This document shows positions 19,779 to 31,262 of a stretch of 64,000 nt of DNA, one piece after another (position 1 is the first letter of the stretch; each line of letters starts with the position of its first letter). The position numbers were made by a program, and so were the translations under genes. The DNA lies in assembly GCA_023213395.1 (NCBI GenBank), contig CM041465.1:170507741-170571740 (forward strand). The letters are read 5' to 3'. This DNA is from Cycas panzhihuaensis (lineage: Eukaryota > Cycadophyta). Below the pieces are notes generated by a model. The model was not told the origin of the DNA. It was given only the letters and a program-made list of their open reading frames with translations, and did not search any database.

Positions 19779-20354
19779 CGATAGTTTACCTGTACTAGGG
19801 AGGGTTTTGGGATCCTAAAGGGGTCCTCCTATATGCCTGAAGGTATGTGGAGGCACACTTCCATAGTCGGGTTCTGTCTAGGGCTTGGTTCAAGAGTGTT
19901 ATCTCCAGGCTTTCACGCAAGAGGCGAAAAAGCTACGATGCGCTTAGCCAGAATGATAGATCCCTATGATATTTAAAGACCTCTGGCATAGGGTCTCTAC
20001 CTAACTACTTGGGTAGCTGCCCAACGGTGTTATCTACTTGGGAAGGAGATGTGGGAGGGGAAACAAAGGGTAGCCACCCAGCGGTGTTATCTACCCTTGG
20101 AATATAACTCAATGTAGAAAAAGAAATCTAAAAACTAAATTGAAAGCAGAAGAAATAAATTACTTGCGTTACCTAAAGGAAAAAATTCTCCTTCACTTCG
20201 TGACCTCTAAATTTTTTTGCTACCATTCCTCAATCTCCTTGGAGAGGGTACTAAGTGAAGGTCTTTCCTCAATCTCTACCTAGGTAGAGAGAGTACTCAA
20301 TCATATAGGAAAAAAAAAATTTACTTTTCTGGGCAGCTTTCCACGATCATGATG

Positions 20355-20368
20355 TAGCTCTGATACTA
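20355..20368 (-). other. Primer binding site, chromovirus
   Basis: TAGTATCAGAGC on the minus strand lies two bases from the LTR and differs by one base from the usual initiator-Met tRNA site TGGTATCAGAGC. Confidence 0.75.
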
Positions 20369-20370
20369 CT

Positions 20371-20716
20371 TGGACTATTTCTTCTCAGAAATATAGACTT
20401 GTAGGTGCAAAAATTAGCAGAAAATGAAGTCAAAATAATGCAAATCCGCAAGCAGATCATAGATAGTGAATCACCAAAATGAGTATCAAAGTACTTTCTC
20501 TTTCAAGATGCTATACTCGACAACATTACAAGTGATTTAACTCTTTAAATACATAAGTAAGGATCTTCATCCTCATGATTCTATTGGTGGCCCTAGTGGC
20601 CTTACATCTTATTGGATGGCTTAGTGGTCCATACACACATCTTAATAAACACCTTAATCCTTACTTGCTGGTGGCTCCTGCTCGCTAATGCTAAGGAAAG
20701 GTGGGGTTATGTTATA
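20371..20716 (-). repeat. Chromovirus 5' LTR (346 bp)
   Basis: Partner of 14236-14581 and of equal length. On the minus strand it begins TATAACATAACC (TG decayed to TA) and ends CA. Confidence 0.85.
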
Positions 20717-20930
20717 GTTGTGACGACGATGGAGGCAATGGAGCAGGACCATCCGGAGTTGAAGGAGTTGAGATAGGGAGCTTGTAGAGATGCTACAACA
20801 GCCTGGGAGGTATGTGGTCCCTTAGCGAGGGATCCCGCAGATGAGGGGATAATATCCCTTGAGGGCACGACGTTGAGGAGATTGTATACTATAGATTTTG
20901 GGTAGGAAAACATTGGACCTCTAGGGATTT
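20717..20930 (+). pseudogene. PMD-like antisense ORF fragment, element 2 (right part)
   Basis: Continues the PMD frame interrupted at 14235, corresponding to the low-complexity linker after the PMD core (GACGACGATGGAGGC, then Gly/Pro-rich). The coiled-coil exon seen in elements 1 and 3 is not recognisable. Assignment rests on position and on the matching break. Confidence 0.45.
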
Positions 20931-21689
20931 TTCACCATATGTAGACATATGATTGTACTCCTCCCTGCAAGGATTCTAACTTTCTGAGGCATGATGCCTA
21001 GAGGATGATGTACTATATGATTCTGTTATACCATATGATTTGTACATATATAGACGAGGGCCAATTAGAACCCTATTTGACACATGATGATGATGTTATT
21101 GCTTTATTGTATTGTTTGTTTATTTATATGATGCATAGAGAGATGAGTGTATGTATATGGATATGGGTGCACTGGTGCACAAGGGGTCATGTAGTTTGAT
21201 GGTTTAGGTTGATTGATATATATGGTTTTTGTTATTAGGCCATATATAGATGATACTCATGCTTCCTTTTATGTAATACCACACTCATAGTAGGTACACA
21301 TGATCACTATGTATATCGATGATGGATATGTATGAGACTAGAAGGTGGTGCTATGCATATCCCCCAAGGGAGTATAGTAGATATGTAAGGGAAGCGATGA
21401 CAAGGGCGTATAGATACCCCAACAATAATAGATCCTGGTTGGGGGGCAACTTTGTGCTCAGAAGCAAAGGAGGTTTGCTTACCTAACTAGGAAAAGAAAG
21501 GACCCCCTCAGGAGGGGCACAAGAGATGCAATGCAAATAACCAAACCAAGTCAAAAAAGATGAGGAGCCACTCTAAACCATCATTATGCCTGTGGCTAGG
21601 AGAAACGAAGATGTGCTTAGAGTGGTGGTTTAGGCTCATTTCGAAGCAAGGGAAGGCGGTGTGCCTATCCTACTCAAGAGTAGGAAAGG
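20931..21689. other. Conserved non-coding spacer, element 2
   Basis: Equivalent to 3263-4261. It shares the CATATG, ATATATAGACG and GGTGCAC words and the post-pol block at 21620-21646. No gene seen. Confidence 0.5.
21620..21646 (-). promoter_or_regulatory. Conserved block downstream of pol stop, element 2
   Basis: Contains the core GAAATGAGCCTAAAC exactly as in elements 1 and 3, 44 bases after the integrase stop; flanks are diverged. Confidence 0.5.
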
Positions 21690-22860
21690 TCACACATAAA
21701 ACTTCTTTAGGAATTTACAATTAATAGCTTTCTCGATTTCAAGACCCTCTAGAGTCGTTATCCTATAGGCGCCATTATCGAGGCTCTTGAGAATGATGAA
21801 AGGACCGACCCATTTAGGCCCAAATTTAGATAAGCAATCACAGAGATATTGAATCTTGACGATATGTTCCCCAAGATTTAAATGGTGAGGATGAAGATGT
21901 TTAGTGTACATTCTTCATGCCCTGGCCTTAGAGGTGAGTTTTGCTTGGTGTGCCATCAAGCGCTTCTCGTCCAAGGCTTCGAGGTCGAGGAGGCAGGCCT
22001 AGTGACAAGATTCCTTGTCAATGAGACCTAAAAGAGAAACACATAAGGACGGGATCTTGACTTCCAAGGGGAGGACTGCTTCATTCCCATACATGAGGGA
22101 GAATGGAGTCATCCCTGTAGCTGTGCAAATAGAAGTACAATACACCCATAATGCAGGACGAAGTTGCAGGAGCCAATCCCTTTGGGATTAGGCAATGATT
22201 TTCTTCAAGATATTAATAAAAATTTTGTTAAAAGATATGATTTGGCCATTGGCCTTAGGGTAATAAGGGGAAGAGGTCTTGTGGGATATTTTAAACTTCC
22301 CACAAAGCTCATCTATCTCCTTATTACAAAAGGAAGTACCATTATCTATGATCAGGATGTCACAAACCCCAAATCGACAGATAATATGTTGGTAAATGAA
22401 GGTGGCTATAGTCTTTCCAGTAATGGAAGATAAAGGGACCGCTTTAGCCCATTTAGTGAAGTACTATGTCACAGTCAAGATAAACTTGTGTTGCGATGAG
22501 GAAGGAGGTGTTATGGATCTGATGAGGTCTAATCCCCATTCAGAAAAATGCCATAGAGAGATAATCAGGTGTAAGGCCTTGGAAGGCGAATGGATGAAGT
22601 TGGTGTGCTCCTCACTAAGATAATGCAACATATAGGCATGGGTGTCCTTGAAAATGGACAGACAGCAATAACCCATGCGGAGGATCCTCTGGGCCATGGA
22701 TTGGCCCCCACAAATGCCATTATGACAATCGCAAAGTATTTGGTTCGCCTCATCGGGGTTGATACAACAAAGGATGACTCTGTCGAAAGATCTCTTGTAT
22801 AATACCTCCTCTATGAGGAAATACTACCTAGCAGTATCCCTAAATTGCGACCTCACCTTA
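21690..22860 (-). pseudogene. Integrase, Tat element 2
   Basis: Remains of all three integrase parts. MAQRILRMGYCCLSIFKDTH follows the zinc-binding region (about 22650-22700). EWGLDLIRSITPPSSSQHKF holds the first Asp (about 22530). LIIDNGTSFCNKE holds the second Asp (about 22340). NGQIISFNK (about 22230) has Ile where the catalytic Glu should be. The C-terminal module KWVGPFIILKSLDNGAYRI ends at 21690. Inactive by sequence; many stops. Confidence 0.8.
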
Positions 22861-23077
22861 TCAGTAGCATCAGAACGATACTATTATTCAGTAAGGTATT
22901 GTATAATATCCCCATACCATTCATTATTAGCCAATGGATGGCATGATGAGTCTTGGATGGAAAAGATAAGCTCATCAGGTAAGGAGTCATCAATATGAAC
23001 ATTAGAAGAGTTAGGAATATATTGTCAGCTAGTTATTCTACAACTACCATTCCTTACTTCGATTTCCCATTGACGAT

Positions 23078-24639
23078 TTAAAGGCCATATTCTTGAAGGA
23101 AGACGGCCCATTTGTCAGTCCTACCAATCAAGTTAGACCAGGTTAAGAGGTATCTCAAGGGATTAAATTGGATGATCACTCGAGTGGTATTGCTGAATAA
23201 GTACTGCCTAAATTTCTTGGTTGCATGAACCAAGATAAGGCATTCCTTTTTGGTGGGAGAGTAATTAAACTCAGCAGCAACTAGTATGTGACTGATGAAA
23301 TAGATGGATCTCTTGGTTCTCGAATCGTCCTCTTGGGTGAGCATGGCCCCTAAAAATTCATCAATAGCTGAGGTATAGAGAATGAAGGGATGGTCGAAGA
23401 GAGAGAGCACCAAGGTCAGAGCAGAAGCTAAGGTTCTTTTGAGCTCTTGAAAAGCTTCCTGGGCCTTAGGAGACCAAACAAATAGGGCTCCCTTCTTCAA
23501 TAAGTTAATAAGGGGTTTATCGTTTATGGCAAAGTTTGCCAAAAAATGCCTAAGGAAACCCAACCTACCAAAAAACGTCTTGATTTGACATTGCATTTTT
23601 GGTGGAAGCATGTCAAGGATTGTCTTGACCTTATCGAGGTCGATTTGGATTCCTTGTTTAGAAATGAGGAAACTTAGGAGCTTGCCGGTAGTCACGACAA
23701 ACACACATTTGTGCAGGTTTAGGCTAACATGGTATTTGTGACACCGCGTGAAGATGGCACACAAATCCTCAGGGTGATAGGACCTTTTTCAAGAAAGACC
23801 CATCATGTCATTCATGAAGACCTCAAGGATTTTGTTTATGAGTTCATGGAAGACAAATTGCATCACCCTCTAGTAGGTGGAACCTACATTTTTTAGTCCA
23901 AAGGGAATTGCCTTGTAGGCAAAGTTACCCCAAGGAGTAGTGAAGGCCATTTTGTGATAGTGTTTGGGAGAAATCTAGATTTGGTTATAATTGGAGAAGC
24001 CATCAATCAGGGACATGACTTCAAATCTGGCAGTATGATTGATAATTTGATCGATAAAAGGTAAGGGGAAGTTATCTTTAAGATATGCGTTGTTGATATC
24101 TCGAAAATCAACGCATATCCAGATCATTTCATTCTTGTTAGCAATAGAAATGATATTAAAGACCCATTTAGGGTAATTGATGGAAGTGATCAACCATACG
24201 TCTAAAAGAGCTTTTCAACTTCTATCTTGACGGTAGCAGATAGCTTAGGATTGAGGGGGCGCTACTTTTGTTGCATAGTATGAGCACTTGAGATAGTTGT
24301 AAGATTATGTGTGGTGATGGAGGGGTCTATTCCCTTCATGTTAGTGTAATCCCATGCAAAAGCATCACAAGATTCCTAAAAAAGGAGGGTGTATTCCTCC
24401 ATTTATCCAAGGGAACATTCTGTTCCTACCTTAATGAGCTTACCAGGGGCAAGGACGATGTCCTTGGTTGGACCCATGCACATGGCATTCCGCTCCTCAA
24501 AATGGAGGGGGGCTTGGTCAACAAGAAGGGGCGAAGAGAAACTAGGTTGCGTTGGGTCAGCTAGGGGTGACCTAAGAGCTAGGATCTTCTCGTAACTAAG
24601 CTTATGGTGACCAAGAGGGAGGTTGGGCGTGGAGCTCAC
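23078..24639 (-). pseudogene. Reverse transcriptase and RNase H, Tat element 2
   Basis: The N-terminal LHFEERNAMCMGPTKDIV lies at 24403-24639. YPKWVFNIISIANKNEM and NNAYLKDNFPLPFIDQIIN follow (24193-23975). The catalytic loop near 23810 reads VFMNDMMG, so the second-position Asp is Asn and the enzyme would be dead. 23078-23764 is an open 228-residue stretch with FFGRLGFLRHFLANF and the RNase H block LYTSAIDEFLGAML, again with Ser in place of the first catalytic Asp, plus KKECLILVHATKKF. Two or more frameshifts lie near 23800-23970. Confidence 0.85.
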
Positions 24640-24681
24640 TAAATAGTCTAATAATACCTCGTCATTCTCAAAGCAGTTTAC

Positions 24682-25242
24682 CTAATGGATAATTATGCTT
24701 AGAGAAGATGAGGAATGGGAAGTAAGAAGAGTGGTGGGCCTATAATGATCAACCCACCACTCAATGTAGTCAAGGGACTCTTCAGAGGAATCAGAGGGCA
24801 TCCTCCTATAATGTGTGACAGGAGGTTCCCCATTCTCATCACTCAAGGACGATGATGAAGTGGAAGGCGAAGTGGCATGGGAAGTCACACGAGAGACAGG
24901 AATGGCCACACGTGACTCGACTGGAATACTAGGCTCCTTAATGGAAGGGGTTCTAGGTCAGGACCTAGAATGAAGCGAGCACTCCCTACTTGTGTTTAGG
25001 AGGGCTATAGGATGAGGGAGGTCCTCGTCCTCGCCATTGAACTCATCGTCACTCAAAATGACAATATACCCATAGCTCCCTACACTAATAGGGGCAAAAT
25101 AAATGAGGTTAGAAGAGGAAGGAGAAGGTCCCTCCTTTGAGTAAGAAGTGCTAGGAATATTGATCATGCAGGTGGAAGTGTGAGTGGATGGGAATTTATT
25201 GCCTCTCACTAGATCATGAACTTCTTGACAAGATTGGTGCAA
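24682..25242 (-). pseudogene. Protease-RT linker, Tat element 2
   Basis: Two frames on the minus strand with acidic, Ser-rich sequence: SSSNLIYFAPISVGSYGYIV and SDDEFNGEDEDLPHPIALL, matching the linker of elements 1 and 3. No enzyme domain of its own. Confidence 0.6.
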
Positions 25243-25353
25243 TTATTTAATGGGAGGAGGATCCTGGGAAAGAACCTTCATTTATCCTTCGTGGACAAAT
25301 TTGAGTTGTCCCCAATGGGATGAGTACACGACCCCCATTTGGTCAAGCCAATA

Positions 25354-25990
25354 TTATCCCAATAGAAAGTTGTAGTCCACGTCTACCTCAAGGACCATGA
25401 TGTCAGTGAGGATGGTTTTGTCCTCAAGGGTAAGGGGTATGGAGACACAACCTAAGGGCATTTTCTTGCTACCATCATAGCCTTGGCAATGCCATGGAAT
25501 TGACTCAAGGTTTGCTATGCCTAACTCCTTCATGATGTATAAAGGCATAGCGTTGATGGAAGAATCATTATCTACAATGGTCCTTCAGAGGATACACTCA
25601 GAAGTGTCTATAGATATGGTGAAAGGGCAGTGCCATTGGCATTCCCTTTCACTGGTTAGGGGGAGATCTTTAAGGTCAAAAGAGATGATGGGTTCCCAAC
25701 TTAGGGTGACACCTAAAGCATGGATGGATACATCCACCAACCCTAAAGTCTCCAAAAGGAGAGCACACTTCTCTGGAAAACTCCTCAAGACGTCTATCAT
25801 GGATACCTCGGTAGCCACAGTACGAATCTTATATATGATAGAGAAGGGTTTCCCTTTACTAGTTAGTTGGGGAAGCGCCCTTTGAAAATCATAGTGACCT
25901 GGGTGAACAAGGATGGTCTTAGGGAGCAGAGGAATCTGAGGAGGAGGGTTATCCAAGGGAGGATCAAGCTAGGAAGAGGAAGAGGCACTT
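25354..25990 (-). pseudogene. Protease, Tat element 2
   Basis: An upstream strand, VHPGHYDFQRALPQL, precedes TISIDTSECIL, then RTIVDNDSSINAMPLYIMKE (about 25530-25590). The catalytic Asp is present, but the following Gly position is Asp (D-N-D-S-S). VSIPLTLEDKTILTDIMVLE and FLLG follow at 25354-25480. Stops separate the two halves. Confidence 0.75.
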
Positions 25991-26007
25991 ATGGCTTCTT
26001 TGGCCAC

Positions 26008-28328
26008 TTAACATTGAGTCAAAGTATATAGGGGTTTGGTCTTGAGCATCTGGATGACTCTTTCCCTTATTTCGAGATCAAGAAGGCAAAAGAGTTTGAT
26101 GGTGAGAACTGAAAGAAGAAGAGGAACTTCTTGCCCCCTTCCCCTTAGCTTGCATAGGGCGAGGGTTAGGAGATATTCCCCCATTCTGATTTCCTTTATG
26201 CTGGGTATGTTGATCCTATTCCCCATGTTTGGGAAAAGGATCTCTATGGACAGGTTGGTCTAGATTGGGCCTAGATGCTTGCTTGGGAGAGGAATCACAA
26301 TGTGGAGTGGGTTTAGGGTGCTATGCCCCACATTATGAATCCTCATGAAAGCACCCACCATGGTTGGAGCACCACTTCTTCTCTGAGGAAGGTTTGGTTT
26401 TCCTTGTTTGAGAATAATGAGTATTTCCATCCTTGGGAGGTGCTGCTTGGGAAGCTTGGTGAACAGGTCTATGAGAGTTTGGCGACAAAGGAGGAGCTTG
26501 GAGCTTAAGCTCCTTCATTGTACGCTCGAATGAACACATGGTGGAAGCTAAAGGATCTAAAGTCTTCTCCATTGAGTGGGTCGAAGACTTTGGGGGTTGT
26601 TATGGTTTAATGTCATGAGACGAAGGGGGTGCCTCGTGTCGTTGTAACGGTTTGAGAGGTTTCTTAAGACCCACTTGGATCTCGATAGCCTTAAGAGCCA
26701 ATAACTTCACTATGGTAGAGTCACATATTATTGTCTCTATTTTGAGGACCTCAACATGCACCTTGAGACGAAGGACATTCACAAAGAGATCCCTTTTCAG
26801 CTCCTCAAGCAATATTATGGAGTGAAGGAGATCGTGAAAACACCTAACAAAGCCATGATTCATCTCCTCGTGACCTTGTTTAAGAGATAATAAGGATTTC
26901 ATTCCACTCTCAAAGGGACGAGTGACATTAAAATAGTTGACAAACTCATTTATGAGTTATTGGAATAAATCAATCGAATGGGCAGGGAAGTGATAGAACC
27001 GCTTAAGGGCATTGCCCTACAAGGAACATGGAAATAGTTTTATTAGGATGTGATCATAGGCCCAACAATTGATACATGCCATGGAGAAACTCCTAACATG
27101 CTTGATTGGGTCTTATGAGGAGGTCCCATCAAACTTGGGCACCCAAAGGGGATGAGGCGGTAAGTAGGTCCTTAACGCCTCAATGGACAAAGATGTTGAC
27201 CTATAGTCAATGAAGGGATGAGCCCTTGGTTGACCCGATGGGTCAACAAAAGATGAAGGAGGAGGTGGGCATGGATACCCAAATCCTCCTTGAGAGGTCT
27301 GAATAAAAAAGGGATATGAATTCCCTCCCATTTATTGGGAAGGGACTAATCCTAGATGCGAAGGAGTTGGGAGAGACATGAATGGGTACAAGGGACCCAT
27401 TCCTCCTTGGAGATATGCCCCTTGTTGAAAGGGGACTTGGGAAAATGAGCCTTGAGGAGGAGTTTATCCTCCTTGCAAAGGCATCACATGCGAGGTGATG
27501 CATGAGGCTAAGGTAGATAGGTATACCACCAGATTCTGCCCATATGGATCACCTATAGGTGATGCAATGCCATACGGGTGGAGGGAGTCCACCCCATAGA
27601 CAGGAAGGGGATTTTCTTTTCCATGCTCCCATGATTGGGAAGTGCATCTTGGGGACACGTACAGAGAGGGATCCCTAGGTTAGGGTTGAAAGCGCATAGG
27701 GATTTACCCCATGTGACTAGAGGAAGGAGGACATGTAGGTCTCCTAGGTCGAGTAAGGGATGGGTGGACCACAGTTGGTTAAGGTGTGGTCACTTGGATA
27801 GGAGAAGGTATACTCAACCCTATTTGTGAGGTGGATATATCTCGGGTGGTCCCCAAAGTGTGGGGGATACACAAGGAAGATGGAACAATGAGGGAGGGCC
27901 CCATTATAGATATTAATATAGAATGGGAAGAGTATAGAGGCGTGGATAAGGAAGCAGAGGGTGCTATGCTACTCTCCAACCACTTTAGGGGTGGTTGGAT
28001 ACTTGCAGCTTGGAAGCATTGATGTAGCACTTCCACTACATTCGCGGGAGGGGTTCCTACTTGCTCATATGAGGTAGAAGGCTCTTCAAATGAAGTAGAC
28101 CCCACAAGGCAATCCTCATGGGAACTCTCACTAAGGTGGTAATATCGCATAGGAGAAGAATCTCCCACATCATGCCTGAGGAGATGGTGGATCCCTGGGT
28201 GCTCCTGATCACTCGGATAGAAAGATGGTATCATTACCCTCTTGGGTGGGACCCTGGAAAGAGGTTGAAGGTTGTTGGAGTTTTAGAACATAGGCATGAT
28301 AAGTCCATTCCAAAGAGAATCCCTCCAT
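26008..28328 (-). pseudogene. Gag with nucleocapsid region, Tat element 2
   Basis: ATG at 28328 opens MEGFSLEWTYHAYV, matching the conserved gag start of the family. Fragmentary Pro/Ser-rich frames follow (27779-28234, 27464-27658, 27113-27331). The structured core at 26600-26902 has MKSLLSLKQGHEEMNHGFVR and LLEELKRDLFVNVLRL. 26333-26572 contains the knuckle KKWCSNHGGCFHEDS, with Cys, His and His kept and the last Cys lost to a stop. At least five frame breaks. Confidence 0.75.
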
Positions 28329-28565
28329 ATCTGATTCAAAATCAGAAAAAGGAAGGGGAGAATAAGGTGACTCTTTCAAAGAAGGAGGAAGGCCTCGTAA
28401 ACGAAGAGATAATTATTGCATTCAAGTTCCTCCTAAAACTCTAGAAGAAAGAAAGGCAAACAAGGTAAAGGATGTTGTGGGTTGCCCAACAAATTAGGAA
28501 AGGATGCCAAAAAGAGAGAGGCAACAGTAACCCAAAGGAAACTAGAATGATTCCTTTACTGGCAA

Positions 28566-28584
28566 GTCTCCAGTATGGTCCCCA
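28566..28584 (-). other. Primer binding site, Tat element 2
   Basis: TGGGGACCATACTGGAGAC on the minus strand, two differences from the element 1 site, one base after the LTR end. Confidence 0.65.
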
Positions 28585-29884
28585 GAAAATGCACCTCTAG
28601 GGGATCAGTAAGCACAAGGATGTCAAGCCTATATTATCACTATGTAAGGGGATAGGTCACCCACAAAGGGCATTCGTGCGTCAGAACACAGGTTCAGAGA
28701 CCCGCACATAGCGCACAAGACTCTCCCTTTCGACATGTACCTTCTTAGATTTGAGGCGGGCAAAGGCATTCTCGATTTGTCGAGTAGCCTAATGACGGAC
28801 TCTCCTATCCTGATGGGTGAAGGAAGGAGAGGGGGGAATCAAAGCTCTTTTCCCAGAAGAATGGGAAAAGGGGAGACAAGACCTAGTGGAGTAGGAGGGC
28901 CTACGGAATAAGAGAGAAACGATAAACAAAAGAATGCAAGAGGGGTTTAGTGTGGAGAAACCAAATCCCAGAAAAGAAAAGACAAATAAGGTGTATTTCC
29001 AAGGGCTACCTAAAGGAAAGCCTCTAGGTTTTGGATGAAACAAATAAGTGGCTAAGTGTGTCAAGAGTTTTAGATAACGTCTTAGTTTTGTTTAGAAAGG
29101 TGGTCAAAAGATACAAAGTATTATTACTAAGTAAATACAACTTAAAAGAAACCCTCTTCCTTTTTCTCTTCTTTCCCTCTCTCTCTTTTACCTTTATAGA
29201 CGAAAGAACTAAGTGAAAGGGAAAAGGGGAGTGAAAAAGAAGAAGAGAGTATCATGACTTATGCAACTTGTTTTAATAATGCATGAAAGAAAAGATGACT
29301 ATCAAAAAGCCTGGGTTCCCTTTTTGTTCCTACACTTGTGTATGTAAAGTGTATGCAAGAGAAGGATGTGACAAAGGAAGAGAAGCCCTTTTTATCACTT
29401 TTCTTTTAGACAAACCAGATGCAAGGTGCACTAACCTAAACTATCATTTTTCATGCTCATGCAATAGGGAAAAGGGGGTGGGGTTGATGCATACCAATGC
29501 AATGGTTAAGTGAGCAAATATGGATGAATTTCCTTTTCACTTTCCTTTCAAATGAATGCAAAGTGAATGATTGCAAACAATATGGAAATGCAGCCTATTC
29601 TTCTTTTTGGAAAAAGATGGAGAAAGGACAAGGGAGGAAAGAAAGATTAGAGATGGTGCACTTGGAATCAAATCAGTTGATGAAGTGCGTTTTCTTCCCT
29701 TCCTTGCTTTCCCTTCACCGGTCACCTTCTGCTCCGAGTCGTGGTTGGCGTCATGGGCAGAACCGTTGGTGGGGCTTCCTTACCTTCCCAGAATGTTTAA
29801 CCAAAAGGAATTAAAAGGTTTCAAAGGAAAGTTTCCAAGGAAACAAATGAAAATAAAATGCACGCACCTTCTAATACGATCTTT

Positions 29885-29890
29885 GCTTAC
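29885..29890 (-). promoter_or_regulatory. Splice-donor-like GTAAGC in LTR, element 2
   Basis: GGG|GTAAGC-type context, 1,922 bases from the LTR start. Confidence 0.4.
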
Positions 29891-30283
29891 CCAAAAAAAT
29901 GAAGCTACCTTATAGACCAACTCCTTTCAATAAGAGATCATATGCATGTGTAAGTGCATATGGATATATGTATGTATGTGTACTTGCTAAAGGAAAATCC
30001 AAAACTTGCTTTATGCTTTAAAGAAAAGAAACAATATATCTTTAACCTTCCCACTACATACATGTTTAAATGTTTCACAAACAACACTTGGGGGAAGAAG
30101 GGGTTTTAAGGATGTTAGAAAAGAGAACCTCATAATGGATAGCTCCTCCAAACAAGACACCTCCACATGCTCGGGTACTCCAGGAAAGCAAATTAAGAGG
30201 GTGTTTATAACTCTAAGCAAATAAGGAAAATGATACAACTTATGAAAGTAAAAAATATGCAAAAGTTACGAAAAGCGCAAATG

Positions 30284-30315
30284 TTGCAAAAGTTGCAATG
30301 TTGCAACTTTTGCAA
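30284..30315. repeat. Mid-LTR perfect hairpin, element 2
   Basis: TTGCAAAAGTTGCAA and TTGCAACTTTTGCAA are perfect 15-base arms with a two-base loop, about 1,500 bases from the LTR start. LTR-A of element 3 has a different hairpin at the same relative position. Confidence 0.8.
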
Positions 30316-31083
30316 GACTTGCAAGGGGGATGGAAATTTCATGAAACGACCAAGATTTACAATGAAAACTACTGCCAAATAATGCATAAGGGCTAGTTGC
30401 AAGCATTGCAAGGGGGTTGCAAATGCTACGACCAATGTAGGCCTTCACTTAAGGCTTTTCTTTGTGTGCAGGGTGGATATGGCATAGGAAAACCAAGAGA
30501 GGTAGGGGGCTACCCTGGAGGATGTGGCTATGAGGGTCCAAAACCTAGCCATGGACTCCTCTTCTCCCTCTCAAAGGGTTCCCATGATCCACCTGCTTGT
30601 GTCCCAAGAAGAAACCAAAAGGTGTTGAAGCACAAACAAGGGAGAAGGAAGCGCTTGCCTCCATTTAAATGGCCCAAGGAGATGGATATGCATGCAAGAC
30701 CTGCTGATAAATGAAAATAGTCACAAAATATATTTGTGAAAAAGGAGTAGCAGGAAATAAATCTGAAACAACCACTAAAACTGAATTGAGATGGATATTA
30801 CCTCATACATCAATGGAGGGGGAAGAATCCCTCTTACTAGGTGGAGAAGGACTCCTCTTGGGAGCCAAAAATGAGAGTGGAAACCCTGCAAAAATTGTTA
30901 TAGAAGCTGGAGTGAGCACTTTAGAAGGGAGACCTACTGAAGATGAGTTGGTGTAGACCTACAATCTAGGGTTTTACCCTAGGAGAAGAGGAAAATAGAA
31001 GGAGAGAGTAGGGAATGCAAGTTAAATGCATTTTTTTCCTTTCACAAGAGAGCTAAGAGAGGTAAAATGGATTTGAAATGGGG

Positions 31084-31091
31084 TTTTTATA
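31084..31091 (-). promoter_or_regulatory. TATA box in LTR, element 2
   Basis: TATAAAAA on the minus strand, 721 bases from the LTR start and about 135 downstream of the U3 hairpin. Confidence 0.6.
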
Positions 31092-31224
31092 CCCAAATTA
31101 GGTCTATTGAGTGATTAGGGTTTGCTCTGGGTGGGAAACAACGTCCTGCCATATTTCAGCTTCGCAATAAATGTGAAATTGGCCATTTCTAGGCCGCGGA
31201 TGTTAATGGACAGTCACCCCACGG

Positions 31225-31262
31225 CAAACTTCGCGGTACTGCGAAGTTTGTTATAGTACCGC
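31225..31262. repeat. U3 hairpin cluster in LTR, element 2
   Basis: CAAACTTCGC (31225-31234) and GCGAAGTTTG (31241-31250) are perfect arms. GCGGTACT (31233-31240) and AGTACCGC (31255-31262) form a second perfect pair interleaved with the first. Confidence 0.75.

Larger units (their letters stand above)
19200..20354. other. Chromovirus leader, non-coding
   Basis: A leader of about 1.1 kb between PBS and gag, long for a chromovirus. It contains a SINE-like insertion (19504-19778) and an imperfect direct repeat at 20011-20040 and 20068-20096 (57-base period, both with CGGTGTTATCTAC). No coding potential was seen. Confidence 0.6.
14236..20716 (-). mobile_element. Chromovirus (Ty3/gypsy) retrotransposon, complete but defective, nested in element 2
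   Basis: Both LTRs are 346 bp. On the minus strand the order is LTR, PBS, long leader, gag, protease, RT, RNase H, integrase, chromodomain, polypurine tract, LTR. The flanks GTAAT (14231-14235) and GTTGT (20717-20721) are a decayed possible target duplication. The element sits inside a PMD ORF that continues on both sides. Protease and integrase catalytic residues are lost. The clade within chromoviruses is not assigned. A SINE-like insertion lies in its leader. Confidence 0.85.

Noticed and set aside
29031-30956. ORFs in the LTR of element 2, up to 114 residues
   Set aside because: Non-coding LTR sequence with low-complexity translations; not conserved in LTR-A.
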